NCBI RefSeq assembly: GCF_004346865.1
Contig: NZ_SMGR01000002.1
Location: 496,001-560,000 of the forward strand
Length of the DNA stretch: 64,000 nucleotides
From: Shimia isoporae
GTDB lineage: Bacteria > Pseudomonadota > Alphaproteobacteria > Rhodobacterales > Rhodobacteraceae
Direction of reading: 5' to 3'
The translations under genes and the position numbers were made by a program. Below are positions 16,534-25,601 of this stretch, one piece after another (the stretch's first letter is position 1; the number at the start of each line of letters is the position of its first letter). The notes under the pieces were generated by a model, which worked only from the letters and a program-made list of their open reading frames with translations, searched no databases and was not told where the DNA came from.

Positions 16534-17484
16534 ATGCCTATGACCGAACGATTTGCCATACTTTTGGTACCAGAATTCACGCACATCGCCTTTTCCTGCG
16601 CGATTGAACCATTGCGCATTGCCAACCTGATCTCGGGTGAAACGCTTTATGAATGGGTTTTGGCCAGCAAGGATGGTACCCGCGAGACCTGCTCAAACGG
16701 TACCGTCTCGCTGGTCGACTACAGCTTCAGGGATCTGCCGAAGTGCGGCCGGCTTTTTGCTCTTTCCGGAATTAACATGCACAACCATGTGGACGGCGAT
16801 TTACTCGCGGCGCTGCGCAAAGGGCGGGCCCAAGGCGCCAAAGTCGGCGCGCTCTGTTCGGCGGCTTACATTCTTGCAAAAGGCGGAATGCTTGACGGTA
16901 TGCGGGCAGCAATCCACTGGGATTTTCATGACAGCTTTCTCGAGGACTTCCCGGACGTGAACCTTGTTAGCAGCGTATTTGTTGCTGACGAGCCAATAAT
17001 AACAGCATCCGGCGGCACTGCGACAGCGGATCTTATGCTGCATTTGATCGGTGAAACTCATGGCTCGGAACTTGCAACTGCGGTCGCAGACCAAATGGTC
17101 TACAACGCCGTACGCGAAGGCACTGCCGAGCAACGCGTGTCGCTTCAAAGTCGCCACGGCATGCGAAATCCACACCTCGTCAAGGCGATTCAAATCATGA
17201 ACGACAGTATTGAACGTCCACGGTCACCGTCCCTGATCGCAGATGAAATTGGCATCTCTACGCGCCAACTTGAGCGGATTTTCGGACGGTACCTGAATTG
17301 CTCGCCGAAGAAATACCTGATGGATCTGCGCCTGAATCGTGCCCGCAATCTCTTGGTGCAAACCGACCAGTCCGTCACCGAAATCGCGCTCGCTTGCGGC
17401 TTTGAAAGCCCCGGGCATTTTGCGCGCGTTTATCGCGGAAAATTCGGAATCACACCCACAGCACAACAAAGCAAGATCAGCTGA
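16534..17484 (+). CDS. GlxA-family AraC-type transcriptional regulator
   Basis: A 316-residue protein with an N-terminal DJ-1/PfpI-like (class I glutamine-amidotransferase-like) domain (about residues 5-180; the nucleophile elbow reads GALCSAA) and a C-terminal AraC double helix-turn-helix (about 215-312; ISTRQLERIFGRYLNCSPKKY and the ACGFESPGHFARVYR signature). This architecture is used by regulators of glycine betaine, carnitine, arginine and choline metabolism. It is divergent from the gntR operon and probably activates it in response to the amine substrate. Its 3' end overlaps the convergent multicopper oxidase by eight bases. Confidence 0.87.
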   Translation: MPMTERFAILLVPEFTHIAFSCAIEPLRIANLISGETLYEWVLASKDGTRETCSNGTVSLVDYSFRDLPKCGRLFALSGINMHNHVDGDLLAALRKGRAQGAKVGALCSAAYILAKGGMLDGMRAAIHWDFHDSFLEDFPDVNLVSSVFVADEPIITASGGTATADLMLHLIGETHGSELATAVADQMVYNAVREGTAEQRVSLQSRHGMRNPHLVKAIQIMNDSIERPRSPSLIADEIGISTRQLERIFGRYLNCSPKKYLMDLRLNRARNLLVQTDQSVTEIALACGFESPGHFARVYRGKFGITPTAQQSKIS

Positions 17485-18853
17485 CGGTGAACCAGGTTTT
17501 CATGCCGGCGGTTTGATGCGACAGCATGTGGCAATGGACCAACCACTTACCTGGGTTATCTGCGATAAATGCAAAGGCTCTTTCTTCGCCTCGCATCAAC
17601 AGCACAGTGTCTTTGTGTGGTCCAAATCTGCCGTCCGGCAAAACTTCCTGAAAATGCATTCCGTGCACATGCATTGCATGGGGAAAAGCGGTGTCATTGC
17701 GCATTTTCAGCACAATCGTCTCACCTCGGGCCGCTTGAAACAATGGCTCGGCCGGCAAGCCTGCAACGCCATTCAGGGCCCAAACCTGCCCCCTTTCCAC
17801 GAGCGCTCGCATCTCCATTTCTTCACCCTCAAAGGTCGCACTACGCAACCCTCCCATGGCGCCGCCTCCCATCATCACCGGAACCGTTCGGGCTCCCTCA
17901 ATTGAGGCGATTTGCGAAATTGGGTTTGGTGGCAATGCGACAACCGCATCTCGGGGCGCGCGTGTGCCGGCAAGCACAGGGAACTGCGTCAAGACATAGC
18001 CTTGGTCACCTTCCCGGAAAGCCAAAAGGACCTCGCCGCCAGCGCCAGCGGTCACATCCACGATGACGTCCACACGTTCTGCAGGCCCAAGCGTGAGTGG
18101 ACCGATGGTTTCCGGAACGGCCAGGGGCATACCGTCGCGAGCCACAACCCACCCTTCAACGCCTCTTAGAACCATCGGCATAATCCGATCGGTCGCGGTG
18201 TTCACAAACCGAAGTCTCAGACGCTGGTTTGCCTGAAGTCTGGCAGGCATGGGTTCAACAACCGCATGAATATAATTGCCAAGCCGCCCCCCGTGGCTCA
18301 GATCATGCATATTCCCGAAATCATCTGTAATCTGTGCCTCCGGCGAAAGTCGCCAGTCATCCAGCACAACCACGAGATCATGGTCCACGTCCGGCGGTGC
18401 GGTCTCCTCGACAACCACAACGCCATAAAGCCCCTTGGATACCTGCTCTAGCGAGCGGTTGTGACTGTGGTACCAATAGGTTCCAGCATCTTTCAGGGCG
18501 ATGTCATATTCAAAACTACCTTGTGGTGGCACGGGGTCCATTGTCATGCCGGGCACCCCATCCATCGCGTTTTGGACCCGCATTCCATGCCAGTGCACTG
18601 CCGTGTCCTCGGACAGTCCATTGATTAGACGCACACGCATACGTTCGCCCTGTTTGCCTCCGAGCATTGGCCCTGGCACAGAGTCATTGAACCCCCAGAC
18701 GGTCGTTTTAGGATAGTTGCCCTCGACAAGCTGAACCTGCGTTTCAAAAGCGCCAATGTCGATGAATCCGTCCGCATCGGCGAGAGCCATACGCGGTAGT
18801 CCGGCAAGCGCAAAGCTACCTAAAATCATGTCGCGTCGATTGATCGAAAACAT
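17477..18853 (-). CDS. Tat-exported multicopper oxidase
   Basis: A 458-residue cupredoxin-repeat oxidase. It begins MFSINRRDMILGSFALAG, a twin-arginine signal, so it folds in the cytoplasm and acts in the periplasm. All four copper motifs are visible: HWHG, HSHN, HAMHVHG and the type 1/3 HCHMLSH near the C-terminus with an axial Met in AGMKTW. The ATG at 18853 is preceded by AGGAGG; an earlier TTG start is inside the kinase gene. It ends a long - strand run that begins with the formate dehydrogenase genes and lies immediately behind their sensor kinase. Copper/iron detoxification, laccase activity or a CueO-like role are possible; a link to formate respiration is suggested only by the operon. 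Confidence 0.88.
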   Translation of the reverse strand: MFSINRRDMILGSFALAGLPRMALADADGFIDIGAFETQVQLVEGNYPKTTVWGFNDSVPGPMLGGKQGERMRVRLINGLSEDTAVHWHGMRVQNAMDGVPGMTMDPVPPQGSFEYDIALKDAGTYWYHSHNRSLEQVSKGLYGVVVVEETAPPDVDHDLVVVLDDWRLSPEAQITDDFGNMHDLSHGGRLGNYIHAVVEPMPARLQANQRLRLRFVNTATDRIMPMVLRGVEGWVVARDGMPLAVPETIGPLTLGPAERVDVIVDVTAGAGGEVLLAFREGDQGYVLTQFPVLAGTRAPRDAVVALPPNPISQIASIEGARTVPVMMGGGAMGGLRSATFEGEEMEMRALVERGQVWALNGVAGLPAEPLFQAARGETIVLKMRNDTAFPHAMHVHGMHFQEVLPDGRFGPHKDTVLLMRGEERAFAFIADNPGKWLVHCHMLSHQTAGMKTWFTVS

Positions 18854-18867
18854 CGCAGCCTCCTGTT

Positions 18868-20850
18868 TCAAACGTCGCCGGCTTCCGGAAAACTGACTCG
18901 GAAAATTGTGCCGGTTCCGGCTTCACTTTCAGCTTCTATGCTGCCGCCATAAAGCTCAACCAACTTACGTGTGATAGATAGTCCCAACCCTGTCCCTTCG
19001 CCTTTCTTGGTTGTGAAGAAAGGGTCAAAAATACGCGCCAGAACATTGGGCGACATTCCAACACCAGTATCCTGAACCGCGATCGCTATTCCATCGTCCG
19101 CATCCAGCACCGACAAGGTCAAGGTCCCGCCTTCCGGCATTGCATGGATCGCATTGACGATCAGATTGATGAACACCTGCTGCAACTCGGTGCGATTAAT
19201 CGCGACAGCTTTCTGGCTTGGCGTGTTTATCACAAGTGCTATCTCGGCCTTGTTCAACAGGTGCTGCACCAGTGGAATCGTGTCGGCCATCACATCTGAA
19301 GGGCGGTGGTGCTCCATACCTTCTGCATATTCATCGGGTCGCGTGAATTGCAGCAATTTGTTCACGATGAGAAAAATGGAGTGAACCTGTTCGTCGATCA
19401 ATCGGAGTTCGGTACCAACCCGATCCGCATCACCGCCCAACTCAACCCGCATCACGTCAAGATTGCCTTGAATCACCTGAATTGGGTTATTGACCTCGTG
19501 CGCAATACCGGCCGCAATTTCGCCAACCGCAGCCAGTTTCTCTGAAACAACTAGCTGGCGTGTCGTCGCTTCCAATTGCTGATTGGCGATTTCCAGATCT
19601 TTGGTGCGCGCTGCCACACGCCGCGTCAGTTCCCGGTCCCGCTCCTGGATCTGTTCCAGAAGTTCGTCCATTTGTGCCGCAACGCGGCCGATTTCGTCAC
19701 CGGTATTTCCCACCCCGGTTCGCGCACCGAGATCGCCGCGTTCGACTCGTGTGATCGTCCGCAACATTCGCTCGAGGGGTTCAAAAATCTGACGCGCCCA
19801 GCGCAAAAAAATTGGAACCGACAACAAGACAATCACAGCGAACGCCACTGCAAACGTCAGAATTGTTGAAAATTTTGCGTCCCGAAACGGTTGATCCAGA
19901 AATCCGACATACAGCATGCCGACCCGATCTCCATAGCTGTCTGTCAAAGGCTCATAAGCTGAGATGTACCAGTCATTCACCACAAACGCGCGGTCCAGCC
20001 AAACCTCTCCTTTCTCCAGCACTGTTTCACGCACAATCGCCGAGACGCGCGTCCCGAGCGCACGCTCGTTTTCAAACAAGCGCACGTTGGTTGAAACGCG
20101 GACATCGTCAAGGAACAAGGTCGCCGTGCCCACCGACCCTTCTGTGAGGCTCGCGCTGGGATACACCAGATCGTTGATCGTATCGATGAATTCGAGGTTT
20201 CGGTTCAGCAAAACACCGCCAACCAATGCCCCCCCGCGTCCGACGTTCACAGGGGTCGCCGTGTGCACCACCATGCCTCGGGTTTCTTCACTGCGGTTCG
20301 TAGGAACTGCCGCTTCGGTCGGCACAAGTCTAATACGCGCCCTTTCCGCTAGTTCAGCCGTAATTCCAGCCAAGTCAGACTGCGAAAAAATGTCGATATG
20401 GCTTGCCGACACCCCTGACAGAGCTTGGCTCACAACAGGCCATTGCGCCAAGTTTCCGGTTTCGGAAAACCGCGGCGACGACAAAACCTCTCCATCGCCA
20501 TTCATGTAGTAGAGAAAATCAAGTCCAAGCGCGCGTCGCTTGGCTTCGAGGATTTTTGCCAATGGACCGTCCTGATCACTTTCCGCCCATAGAACGAACT
20601 CTGCAGACTCGGCAACTGCCCGAACCTGAAGATCACTCTTTTCCAGAAGTTGAGACAGGAACTGATCCGCAATTGTCAGTTCTCCATTCACCTTGGCAAT
20701 CAGCAAGTTGTCAAAACGACCGCCCCAGTTGACGGCCGTCACCATGAAAAATACCGGCATGATCACGAGCGTTGGCAATAGCGCGATCGCCAAAAGGCGT
20801 ATGCGCACTGACCGCGCGCGGGTCACCACCTTGGCCGCTGGCTCACTCAT
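18868..20850 (-). CDS. Membrane sensor histidine kinase with periplasmic Cache-type domain
   Basis: A 660-residue kinase. Order: TM1 (about residues 17-40), a large periplasmic sensor domain (42-325) of double-Cache character with the internal [15 protein letters not shown] and [10 protein letters not shown] elements, TM2 (327-350), HAMP (350-402), coiled coil (403-435), HisKA with phospho-acceptor His451 in [10 protein letters not shown], and an HATPase domain with N box, DTGVGM (594-599) and GTGLGLS (619-625). The start ATG at 20850 overlaps the response regulator's 3' end by eight bases. It should phosphorylate that regulator. Its ligand is unknown; a small acid such as formate would fit a Cache domain and the neighbourhood. 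Confidence 0.88.
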   Translation of the reverse strand: MSEPAAKVVTRARSVRIRLLAIALLPTLVIMPVFFMVTAVNWGGRFDNLLIAKVNGELTIADQFLSQLLEKSDLQVRAVAESAEFVLWAESDQDGPLAKILEAKRRALGLDFLYYMNGDGEVLSSPRFSETGNLAQWPVVSQALSGVSASHIDIFSQSDLAGITAELAERARIRLVPTEAAVPTNRSEETRGMVVHTATPVNVGRGGALVGGVLLNRNLEFIDTINDLVYPSASLTEGSVGTATLFLDDVRVSTNVRLFENERALGTRVSAIVRETVLEKGEVWLDRAFVVNDWYISAYEPLTDSYGDRVGMLYVGFLDQPFRDAKFSTILTFAVAFAVIVLLSVPIFLRWARQIFEPLERMLRTITRVERGDLGARTGVGNTGDEIGRVAAQMDELLEQIQERDRELTRRVAARTKDLEIANQQLEATTRQLVVSEKLAAVGEIAAGIAHEVNNPIQVIQGNLDVMRVELGGDADRVGTELRLIDEQVHSIFLIVNKLLQFTRPDEYAEGMEHHRPSDVMADTIPLVQHLLNKAEIALVINTPSQKAVAINRTELQQVFINLIVNAIHAMPEGGTLTLSVLDADDGIAIAVQDTGVGMSPNVLARIFDPFFTTKKGEGTGLGLSITRKLVELYGGSIEAESEAGTGTIFRVSFPEAGDV

Positions 20851-22225
20851 TCCACATGGCGCACTTCCGGTCGATGGTCTTGCGTGACACACCAAGCCGA
20901 CGCGCGGCCTCCGCTCGGTTCCCGTCGCATGCATCCAGAACCGTCAAGATATGCCGCCGTTCAACGGCTGCCAAACTATCCACCGCAGCGACTTCTTCAT
21001 CGCTACCCGTTGCAGCAAATTCTGCCGGCCACTCGCCGACGATCAAAGAACGCTCAATCAGGTTGCGAAGCTCGCGGACATTGCCCGGCCAGTCATAGCG
21101 CGACATATGCAGTAGGACCCCTTCTGATAGCGCCAATGGTGGCACCCCGAGGCTCTGCGAAATTTGCTGAATGAACATCAAAGCCAGTTCCTTCAGATCG
21201 CCGATCCGGTCTTTCAACTTCGGCATCTGCACGTTGAGAACATTGATCCGATGATAAAGGTCCGCGCGGAACCGACCGGCTTCAACTGCCCCGTCAAGAT
21301 CTCCGTTTGTCGCGAAGATGAACCGAAGATCCAACGGCACTTCACGCGATGAGCCAACTGGACGTACGCGCTGATGTTCAATCACCCGCAAAAGAGATGC
21401 CTGAACCGGTAAGGGCAATTCGACAATTTCGTCCATGTACAGTGTACCGCCATTGGCATTCATGAACAGACCATCCTGACGCACGGTGCGTCCGGCAGGA
21501 TCTTGCAGGATACGACCAAAAAGTTCGGCTTCGATTGTGTCTCCCGCAATCGTAGCGCAGTTGATGGGAACAAACGGCTTTTCAGCCCGATCGGACATCA
21601 TATGAAGTGCCCGTGCGCCGACTTCTTTCCCCGTGCCTGTGTCGCCCGTCAAAAGAACAGGTGTCGGCAATGGCGCCGCCCGCCCCAATGTGCCACGAAT
21701 CCGGTCAATCTCCGGTGAACTCCCGAGCAACCGGGAACGCACTTGTGCATTGCCACTCGCCAGTTCGTATTTCAGCAAATAGTTCTCGCGTCGCAGATTC
21801 ACTCGATCCACACAACGCGCAACCGCATTCAGAATCTGGTTTGACCGAAACGGCTTCAGAACGAAATCAACGGCTCCGGCCCGCATCGCTTCGATTGCGG
21901 TGTCCATATCTGCAAAAGCTGTGATCAGGATCGTGTCCGCAAAAAAGCCGAGTTTGCGTTGTTCACTCAACCATTCCAGCCCAGTTGTACCGGGCATCAC
22001 GTTGTCCAGTATGACTATGTCATAGTGATTGGCGTCCAAAAGGCGTGTAGCCGCATCGGTATTAGCCGCCTGTTCAATTCGGCCCACCACGGGCTTCAGG
22101 ATTTTCACGATGAAGTTGCGGATACCCGGTTCGTCATCCACAACCAGAACCGAGGCCGTTGCCAGCCCAATTCCAAATTCCGACGCCGCCTTGTCTTGCG
22201 GGCGGGCGCGTACAGTCTGCGTCAT
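20843..22225 (-). CDS. NtrC-family response regulator lacking the GAFTGA loop
   Basis: A 460-residue three-domain regulator. Receiver domain about residues 24-140 with Asp74 as phospho-acceptor and Lys124 in LKPF; AAA+ domain about 165-400 with Walker A GDTGTGKE (194-201), Walker B GGTLYMDEI (259-267), and sensor residues in RFRADLYHRINV; and a Fis-type helix-turn-helix at 436-458 (RAEAARRLGVSRKTID). Where sigma-54 activators read ELFGHExGAFTGA, this protein reads ELFGRILQDPAGRTVRQDGLF, so the sigma-54-contacting loop is missing. It may activate or repress sigma-70 promoters, as known for Rhodobacter NtrC. The ATG at 22225 is chosen; longer frames overlap the small gene upstream. Confidence 0.9.
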   Translation of the reverse strand: MTQTVRARPQDKAASEFGIGLATASVLVVDDEPGIRNFIVKILKPVVGRIEQAANTDAATRLLDANHYDIVILDNVMPGTTGLEWLSEQRKLGFFADTILITAFADMDTAIEAMRAGAVDFVLKPFRSNQILNAVARCVDRVNLRRENYLLKYELASGNAQVRSRLLGSSPEIDRIRGTLGRAAPLPTPVLLTGDTGTGKEVGARALHMMSDRAEKPFVPINCATIAGDTIEAELFGRILQDPAGRTVRQDGLFMNANGGTLYMDEIVELPLPVQASLLRVIEHQRVRPVGSSREVPLDLRFIFATNGDLDGAVEAGRFRADLYHRINVLNVQMPKLKDRIGDLKELALMFIQQISQSLGVPPLALSEGVLLHMSRYDWPGNVRELRNLIERSLIVGEWPAEFAATGSDEEVAAVDSLAAVERRHILTVLDACDGNRAEAARRLGVSRKTIDRKCAMWNE

Positions 22226-22229
22226 TCCG

Positions 22230-22355
22230 TCAATCCAGTCGCACCGCCGGACCGCTGCCCTTGTCGCTGGCAGAGAAGCCAGCCGCGTGCAGGCCATAGT
22301 AGGCGGCGATGGCAATGCCGATGACGGCAACGCAGGCCATGAGAAATGCTTTCAT
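22230..22355 (-). CDS. 41-residue single-span membrane protein
   Basis: A small gene fitted exactly between its neighbours: ATG at 22355 begins two bases after the stop of the WD40-cytochrome c gene, and TGA at 22230 ends four bases before the response regulator start. The product starts MKAFLMACVAVIGIAIAAYYG, a single hydrophobic span (about residues 3-22), followed by a short polar tail ending in RLD. It resembles the tiny membrane subunits that stabilise respiratory complexes in size and topology. I recognise no family. Position and codon use support a real gene. Confidence 0.6.
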   Translation of the reverse strand: MKAFLMACVAVIGIAIAAYYGLHAAGFSASDKGSGPAVRLD

Positions 22356-22357
22356 TT

Positions 22358-23656
22358 TCAGTTTTCCCTGGTTTCGCTGTAGTGGCGCAGAAATTCGATC
22401 AGGTCGGCGCGGTCCTGCGGGGCCTTGATCCGCTGAACCGGCATCTTGGTCCCCCGAATATACACATCCGGCCCCAAATCAAAAAGCGCATCAATGGTTT
22501 GCGCATCCCATACGATCTCGCTTTGCAAAAGCGTATCGGAATAAGAGTAGTCAGAAACGGTCCCAGCCCGGCGCCCGAACAAATTCTTGAGCGTCGGTCC
22601 GGCTCGGCGTGCACTGTCGCCTGTCAACGTGTGGCAAATAGAGCATTTGCGCTGAAACTGCCTCTCGCCGTTAGAGGCAGTCTCGCTTCCGTTCAGAAAA
22701 CTCCGTTCACCTTGCACCATCTTTGGCGCATCTCTGGGGTCGCTCATCGGCCAGCTGAACATCGCATCATCCAGTCCGCCCGCGTGAATATTTTCGCCGT
22801 CAGCCGAAAATGCGAGGGCCCAGATCGGCCCCCTGTGCGTGGCACGAAAATCCGCATGAATGGACCAGTCCGATGTATCCAGAAGCAAGATAAACCCCTC
22901 TCCATCGCCGATCGCGAGGTACCGGCCATCGCGACTTTGCGCCATAGCTAGTATAGGCCGTCTCTCGAGCGTCACATCCCGGATCGTCGCCACAGTTGTA
23001 ACATCTACAATGCGGGTCACTCCGTCGACGGCTCCGAATGCCAACCAGCCCTTTGCCGGATCGTGAACCATCGTATTTACGCCAAAACCGTTGCTCAAAA
23101 GAAGGCGGTTCTGGGTGCCTGTTGCCGTGTCCCACTCGCGGATATGGCCATCCGATCCGGCGGATAAAACCGCTGTGCCACCACGCACAAAGACGACATC
23201 GTTGACGTTGCTATCAACCTTTATGCCACGCGGCTTACCACCGTTGAGCGGCCAAATCCCGATGGTGCCGTCCCAGCTTGCCGACGCGACGCTTTTCCCA
23301 TCAGGCGAAAGTTTGAGAGAAACCACTTTGCCTTTATGGCGGCCCAGTTCTCTGCTCGTGCCAGCGGCCAAATCCCAAAGCCGCACAGCAAAATCGTCCC
23401 CCGACGACACCGCAAGGGTATCGTCAACAAAAACGACTGCGTTAACAGCGGCCTCGTGACCTTCCAGCCATTCCAACGTGCCCGCCTGCCAATGTCCGAG
23501 CGAATAGTCAAAACTTGCGGTCAGAATACTCTCGCCATCCGGTGAGACGGCGATGCCCTTGATGGGACCGCCATGCCCTTCAAGCGTGAAGAACTCTCCA
23601 GCCCATGCGACCGAAAACCAAGAAAAGGCCCAAAAGATCAGAAGCGCGCGCAGCAT
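22358..23656 (-). CDS. WD40 beta-propeller protein with C-terminal cytochrome c domain
   Basis: A 432-residue secreted protein. A signal peptide (about residues 1-19, AWAGE) is followed by about seven WD40 blades (20-300) with recurrent GH...VSPDG...SASxDG...IWxL patterns, and then a class I cytochrome c domain. The heme motif is CSICH (338-342) and the likely axial ligand is Met405 in GTKMPV. The gene directly follows the cytochrome b subunit of formate dehydrogenase (ATG and TGA adjacent). The propeller may dock to FdhAB or to a partner oxidase while the heme relays electrons from formate oxidation. Such fusions are rare, but similar ones appear near dehydrogenase or respiratory gene clusters. 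Confidence 0.85.
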   Translation of the reverse strand: MLRALLIFWAFSWFSVAWAGEFFTLEGHGGPIKGIAVSPDGESILTASFDYSLGHWQAGTLEWLEGHEAAVNAVVFVDDTLAVSSGDDFAVRLWDLAAGTSRELGRHKGKVVSLKLSPDGKSVASASWDGTIGIWPLNGGKPRGIKVDSNVNDVVFVRGGTAVLSAGSDGHIREWDTATGTQNRLLLSNGFGVNTMVHDPAKGWLAFGAVDGVTRIVDVTTVATIRDVTLERRPILAMAQSRDGRYLAIGDGEGFILLLDTSDWSIHADFRATHRGPIWALAFSADGENIHAGGLDDAMFSWPMSDPRDAPKMVQGERSFLNGSETASNGERQFQRKCSICHTLTGDSARRAGPTLKNLFGRRAGTVSDYSYSDTLLQSEIVWDAQTIDALFDLGPDVYIRGTKMPVQRIKAPQDRADLIEFLRHYSETREN

Positions 23657-24868
23657 TCATTCCGCCGGAGTTGCCTGATCAGCGGATTGCGGGGCACCCT
23701 TGGCTTTGGCCATCTCTTCCTCGTACCAAAGCGAATGGTGTTCCTTGGCCCATTGTTCGTCGACTTCACCTGTGCCCATCGTTTCGATGGCACCTTCCAT
23801 GCCGAACGAGCCCAAATAGATGTGGGCGATGATGATGCCCATGAAGACAAACGCGATGATCCCGTGCCAGATTTGCGCCAGTTGCATTTCGGCATACGGC
23901 GACAAAACTTCTGGCAACGGCGCACCGCTGATCAACTGCGGCAGCCCCGTGATGTTGATGATTTGGAACGTCTTGGCAAACATCGAAAATTCGAACGGGA
24001 ACAAAAGCGCCAAACCGGACAGCGAAATCGATACCCCAAGGATGATAACCGACCAGAAAATGATCTTCTGACCTGCGTTGAATTTCTTGGCTGGAGGATG
24101 CACACCTTCAGAAAACAGTCCGCCGGCTTGCGCCATCCACTTGATGTCGCCGCGATCCGGAATGTTGTGTTTTATCCATAGGATGAAAACAAAAATCACG
24201 CTCAGCATGAACGCCCAGCTCATATTGTTGTGAGCCCATTTCCCGCCCTGTGCAATCACCGCATAGGCGTCGTGTCCCATCCACGGGATAAGGAATTTGC
24301 GTCCGGCGATCAGGAACAAACCACTGAGTCCAAGGATGACAAAACTGACGCCCATTACCCAATGAACAAACCGCTCAAAAGCATCAAAACGGATGATATT
24401 GCGTCCGGTTTTTGGTCCTTCAATCATGATCTTGCCGCGATACGCGTAGAACGCACCAATGATAACCACCATCGCGCCAAGGAAGTACAGACCATAGGTC
24501 AGAAGTGGCCCTTCTCGGAAAGTAAGCCAACGCATGCCCCCGTCCTGGATCAAAAGTCCGGTCGTGGGGCCGCGCGCCGAAGTGGACGTATCGGCGCTGC
24601 CGTAGCGAAGCGCGCGATAAACGTCGGAATCCGACGCCACACCACGCGTGCCAAGTTGGCCCATCAAGGCCTCCACATTGCCTTGCCCGGTGTTTTTACG
24701 ACGCTCGGCGTCGTCAATTTTTTCGCCCCTTTGACGGGCCATGATGTCTTCAAGCGTTTGCGCACCGCCCGTGGCGGCACGAGGTTGCTCCGCATCTGCC
24801 GAGACGTCCTCGGCCGCGGCGGGAAACGCCAGCATCACACTCAAAACAATCCACAATAGCGCGCGCAT
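23657..24868 (-). CDS. fdhC: Formate dehydrogenase cytochrome b subunit (gamma)
   Basis: A 403-residue membrane subunit. A cleavable signal peptide (LSVMLAFPAAAED) leads a periplasmic N-terminal segment of about 100 residues, then four or more TM helices typical of cytochrome b556-type FdhI. Heme-ligand histidines can be seen in FERFVHWVMG, WAHNNMSW and QIWHGIIAF/AHIYLG. It accepts electrons from FdhB and passes them to quinone or to the cytochrome c next door. The ATG at 24868 has GAGG six bases upstream; the ATG at 24880 is an alternative with a poorly spaced site. It extends the fdhA-fdhB operon; 127 bases separate it from fdhB. The long periplasmic N-terminus is as in other Fdh3C proteins. 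Confidence 0.88.
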   Translation of the reverse strand: MRALLWIVLSVMLAFPAAAEDVSADAEQPRAATGGAQTLEDIMARQRGEKIDDAERRKNTGQGNVEALMGQLGTRGVASDSDVYRALRYGSADTSTSARGPTTGLLIQDGGMRWLTFREGPLLTYGLYFLGAMVVIIGAFYAYRGKIMIEGPKTGRNIIRFDAFERFVHWVMGVSFVILGLSGLFLIAGRKFLIPWMGHDAYAVIAQGGKWAHNNMSWAFMLSVIFVFILWIKHNIPDRGDIKWMAQAGGLFSEGVHPPAKKFNAGQKIIFWSVIILGVSISLSGLALLFPFEFSMFAKTFQIINITGLPQLISGAPLPEVLSPYAEMQLAQIWHGIIAFVFMGIIIAHIYLGSFGMEGAIETMGTGEVDEQWAKEHHSLWYEEEMAKAKGAPQSADQATPAE

Positions 24869-24995
24869 CAGGAACCTCATCCTGTCGAAATCCAAACGGG
24901 CATTTGCGCTCCAGTACAAAGAGCGCCCCGAAATTTAGGTCGAGTTTGCAACAGAAGTGGCGGCAAAGAGTCTGCCGCCACTGTCATTAGCGGTC

Positions 24996-25589
24996 TTAGC
25001 CGCCTTTCTGTTCATAGGCTGTGCCCCAGCCCCAGGCTCCGGTACCGAAACCGCGCGCGACAACCCGCTCGCGATAAATGCCGGAGACAACGTCGCCGTC
25101 ACCGGCAAGCAAGGCCTTTGTGGAACACATTTCCGCACACAATGGCAGCTTGCCTTCGGCAATCCGGTTGCGCCCGTATTTTGAGAACTCCGCGTTGGAA
25201 TGGTTCTCCTCGGGACCGCCTGCACAGAATGTGCATTTGTCCATCTTGCCCCGGCTGCCAAAGTTGCCAGCCTGTGGATACTGCGGCGCGCCAAACGGAC
25301 ACGCATAGAAGCAATAGCCGCAGCCAATGCAAAGATCCTTGGAGTGCAACACCACACCTTCTTCGGTCTGGTAGAAGCAATCCACAGGACAGACCGCCAT
25401 ACAGGGCGCGTCCGAACAGTGCATACATGCCACCGAGATCGAGCGTTCACCCGGATTGCCGTCGTTGATCGTCACAACACGGCGCCGGTTGATGCCCCAG
25501 GGCACCTCGTGCTCGTTCTTGCAGGCGGTGACACAGGCGTTGCATTCGATGCAGCGTTCGCTGTCGCAGAGAAACTTACTTCGTGCCAT
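24996..25589 (-). CDS. fdhB: Formate dehydrogenase iron-sulfur subunit (beta)
   Basis: A 197-residue ferredoxin-like subunit holding four [4Fe-4S] clusters. Cysteine sets can be read in order: CIECNACVTAC, CMHCSDAPCMAVCP, CIGCGYCFYACP and the pair CTFC / CAEMC. It links the molybdo/tungsto catalytic subunit to the cytochrome b subunit. GGAGGAAGAGAA precedes the ATG. There is no C-terminal TM anchor and no signal peptide of its own, so export should rely on the Tat signal of FdhA, as in related Fdh3 enzymes. It starts 12 bases after the fdhA stop. Confidence 0.92.
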   Translation of the reverse strand: MARSKFLCDSERCIECNACVTACKNEHEVPWGINRRRVVTINDGNPGERSISVACMHCSDAPCMAVCPVDCFYQTEEGVVLHSKDLCIGCGYCFYACPFGAPQYPQAGNFGSRGKMDKCTFCAGGPEENHSNAEFSKYGRNRIAEGKLPLCAEMCSTKALLAGDGDVVSGIYRERVVARGFGTGAWGWGTAYEQKGG

Positions 25590-25601
25590 TTCTCTTCCTC
25601 C

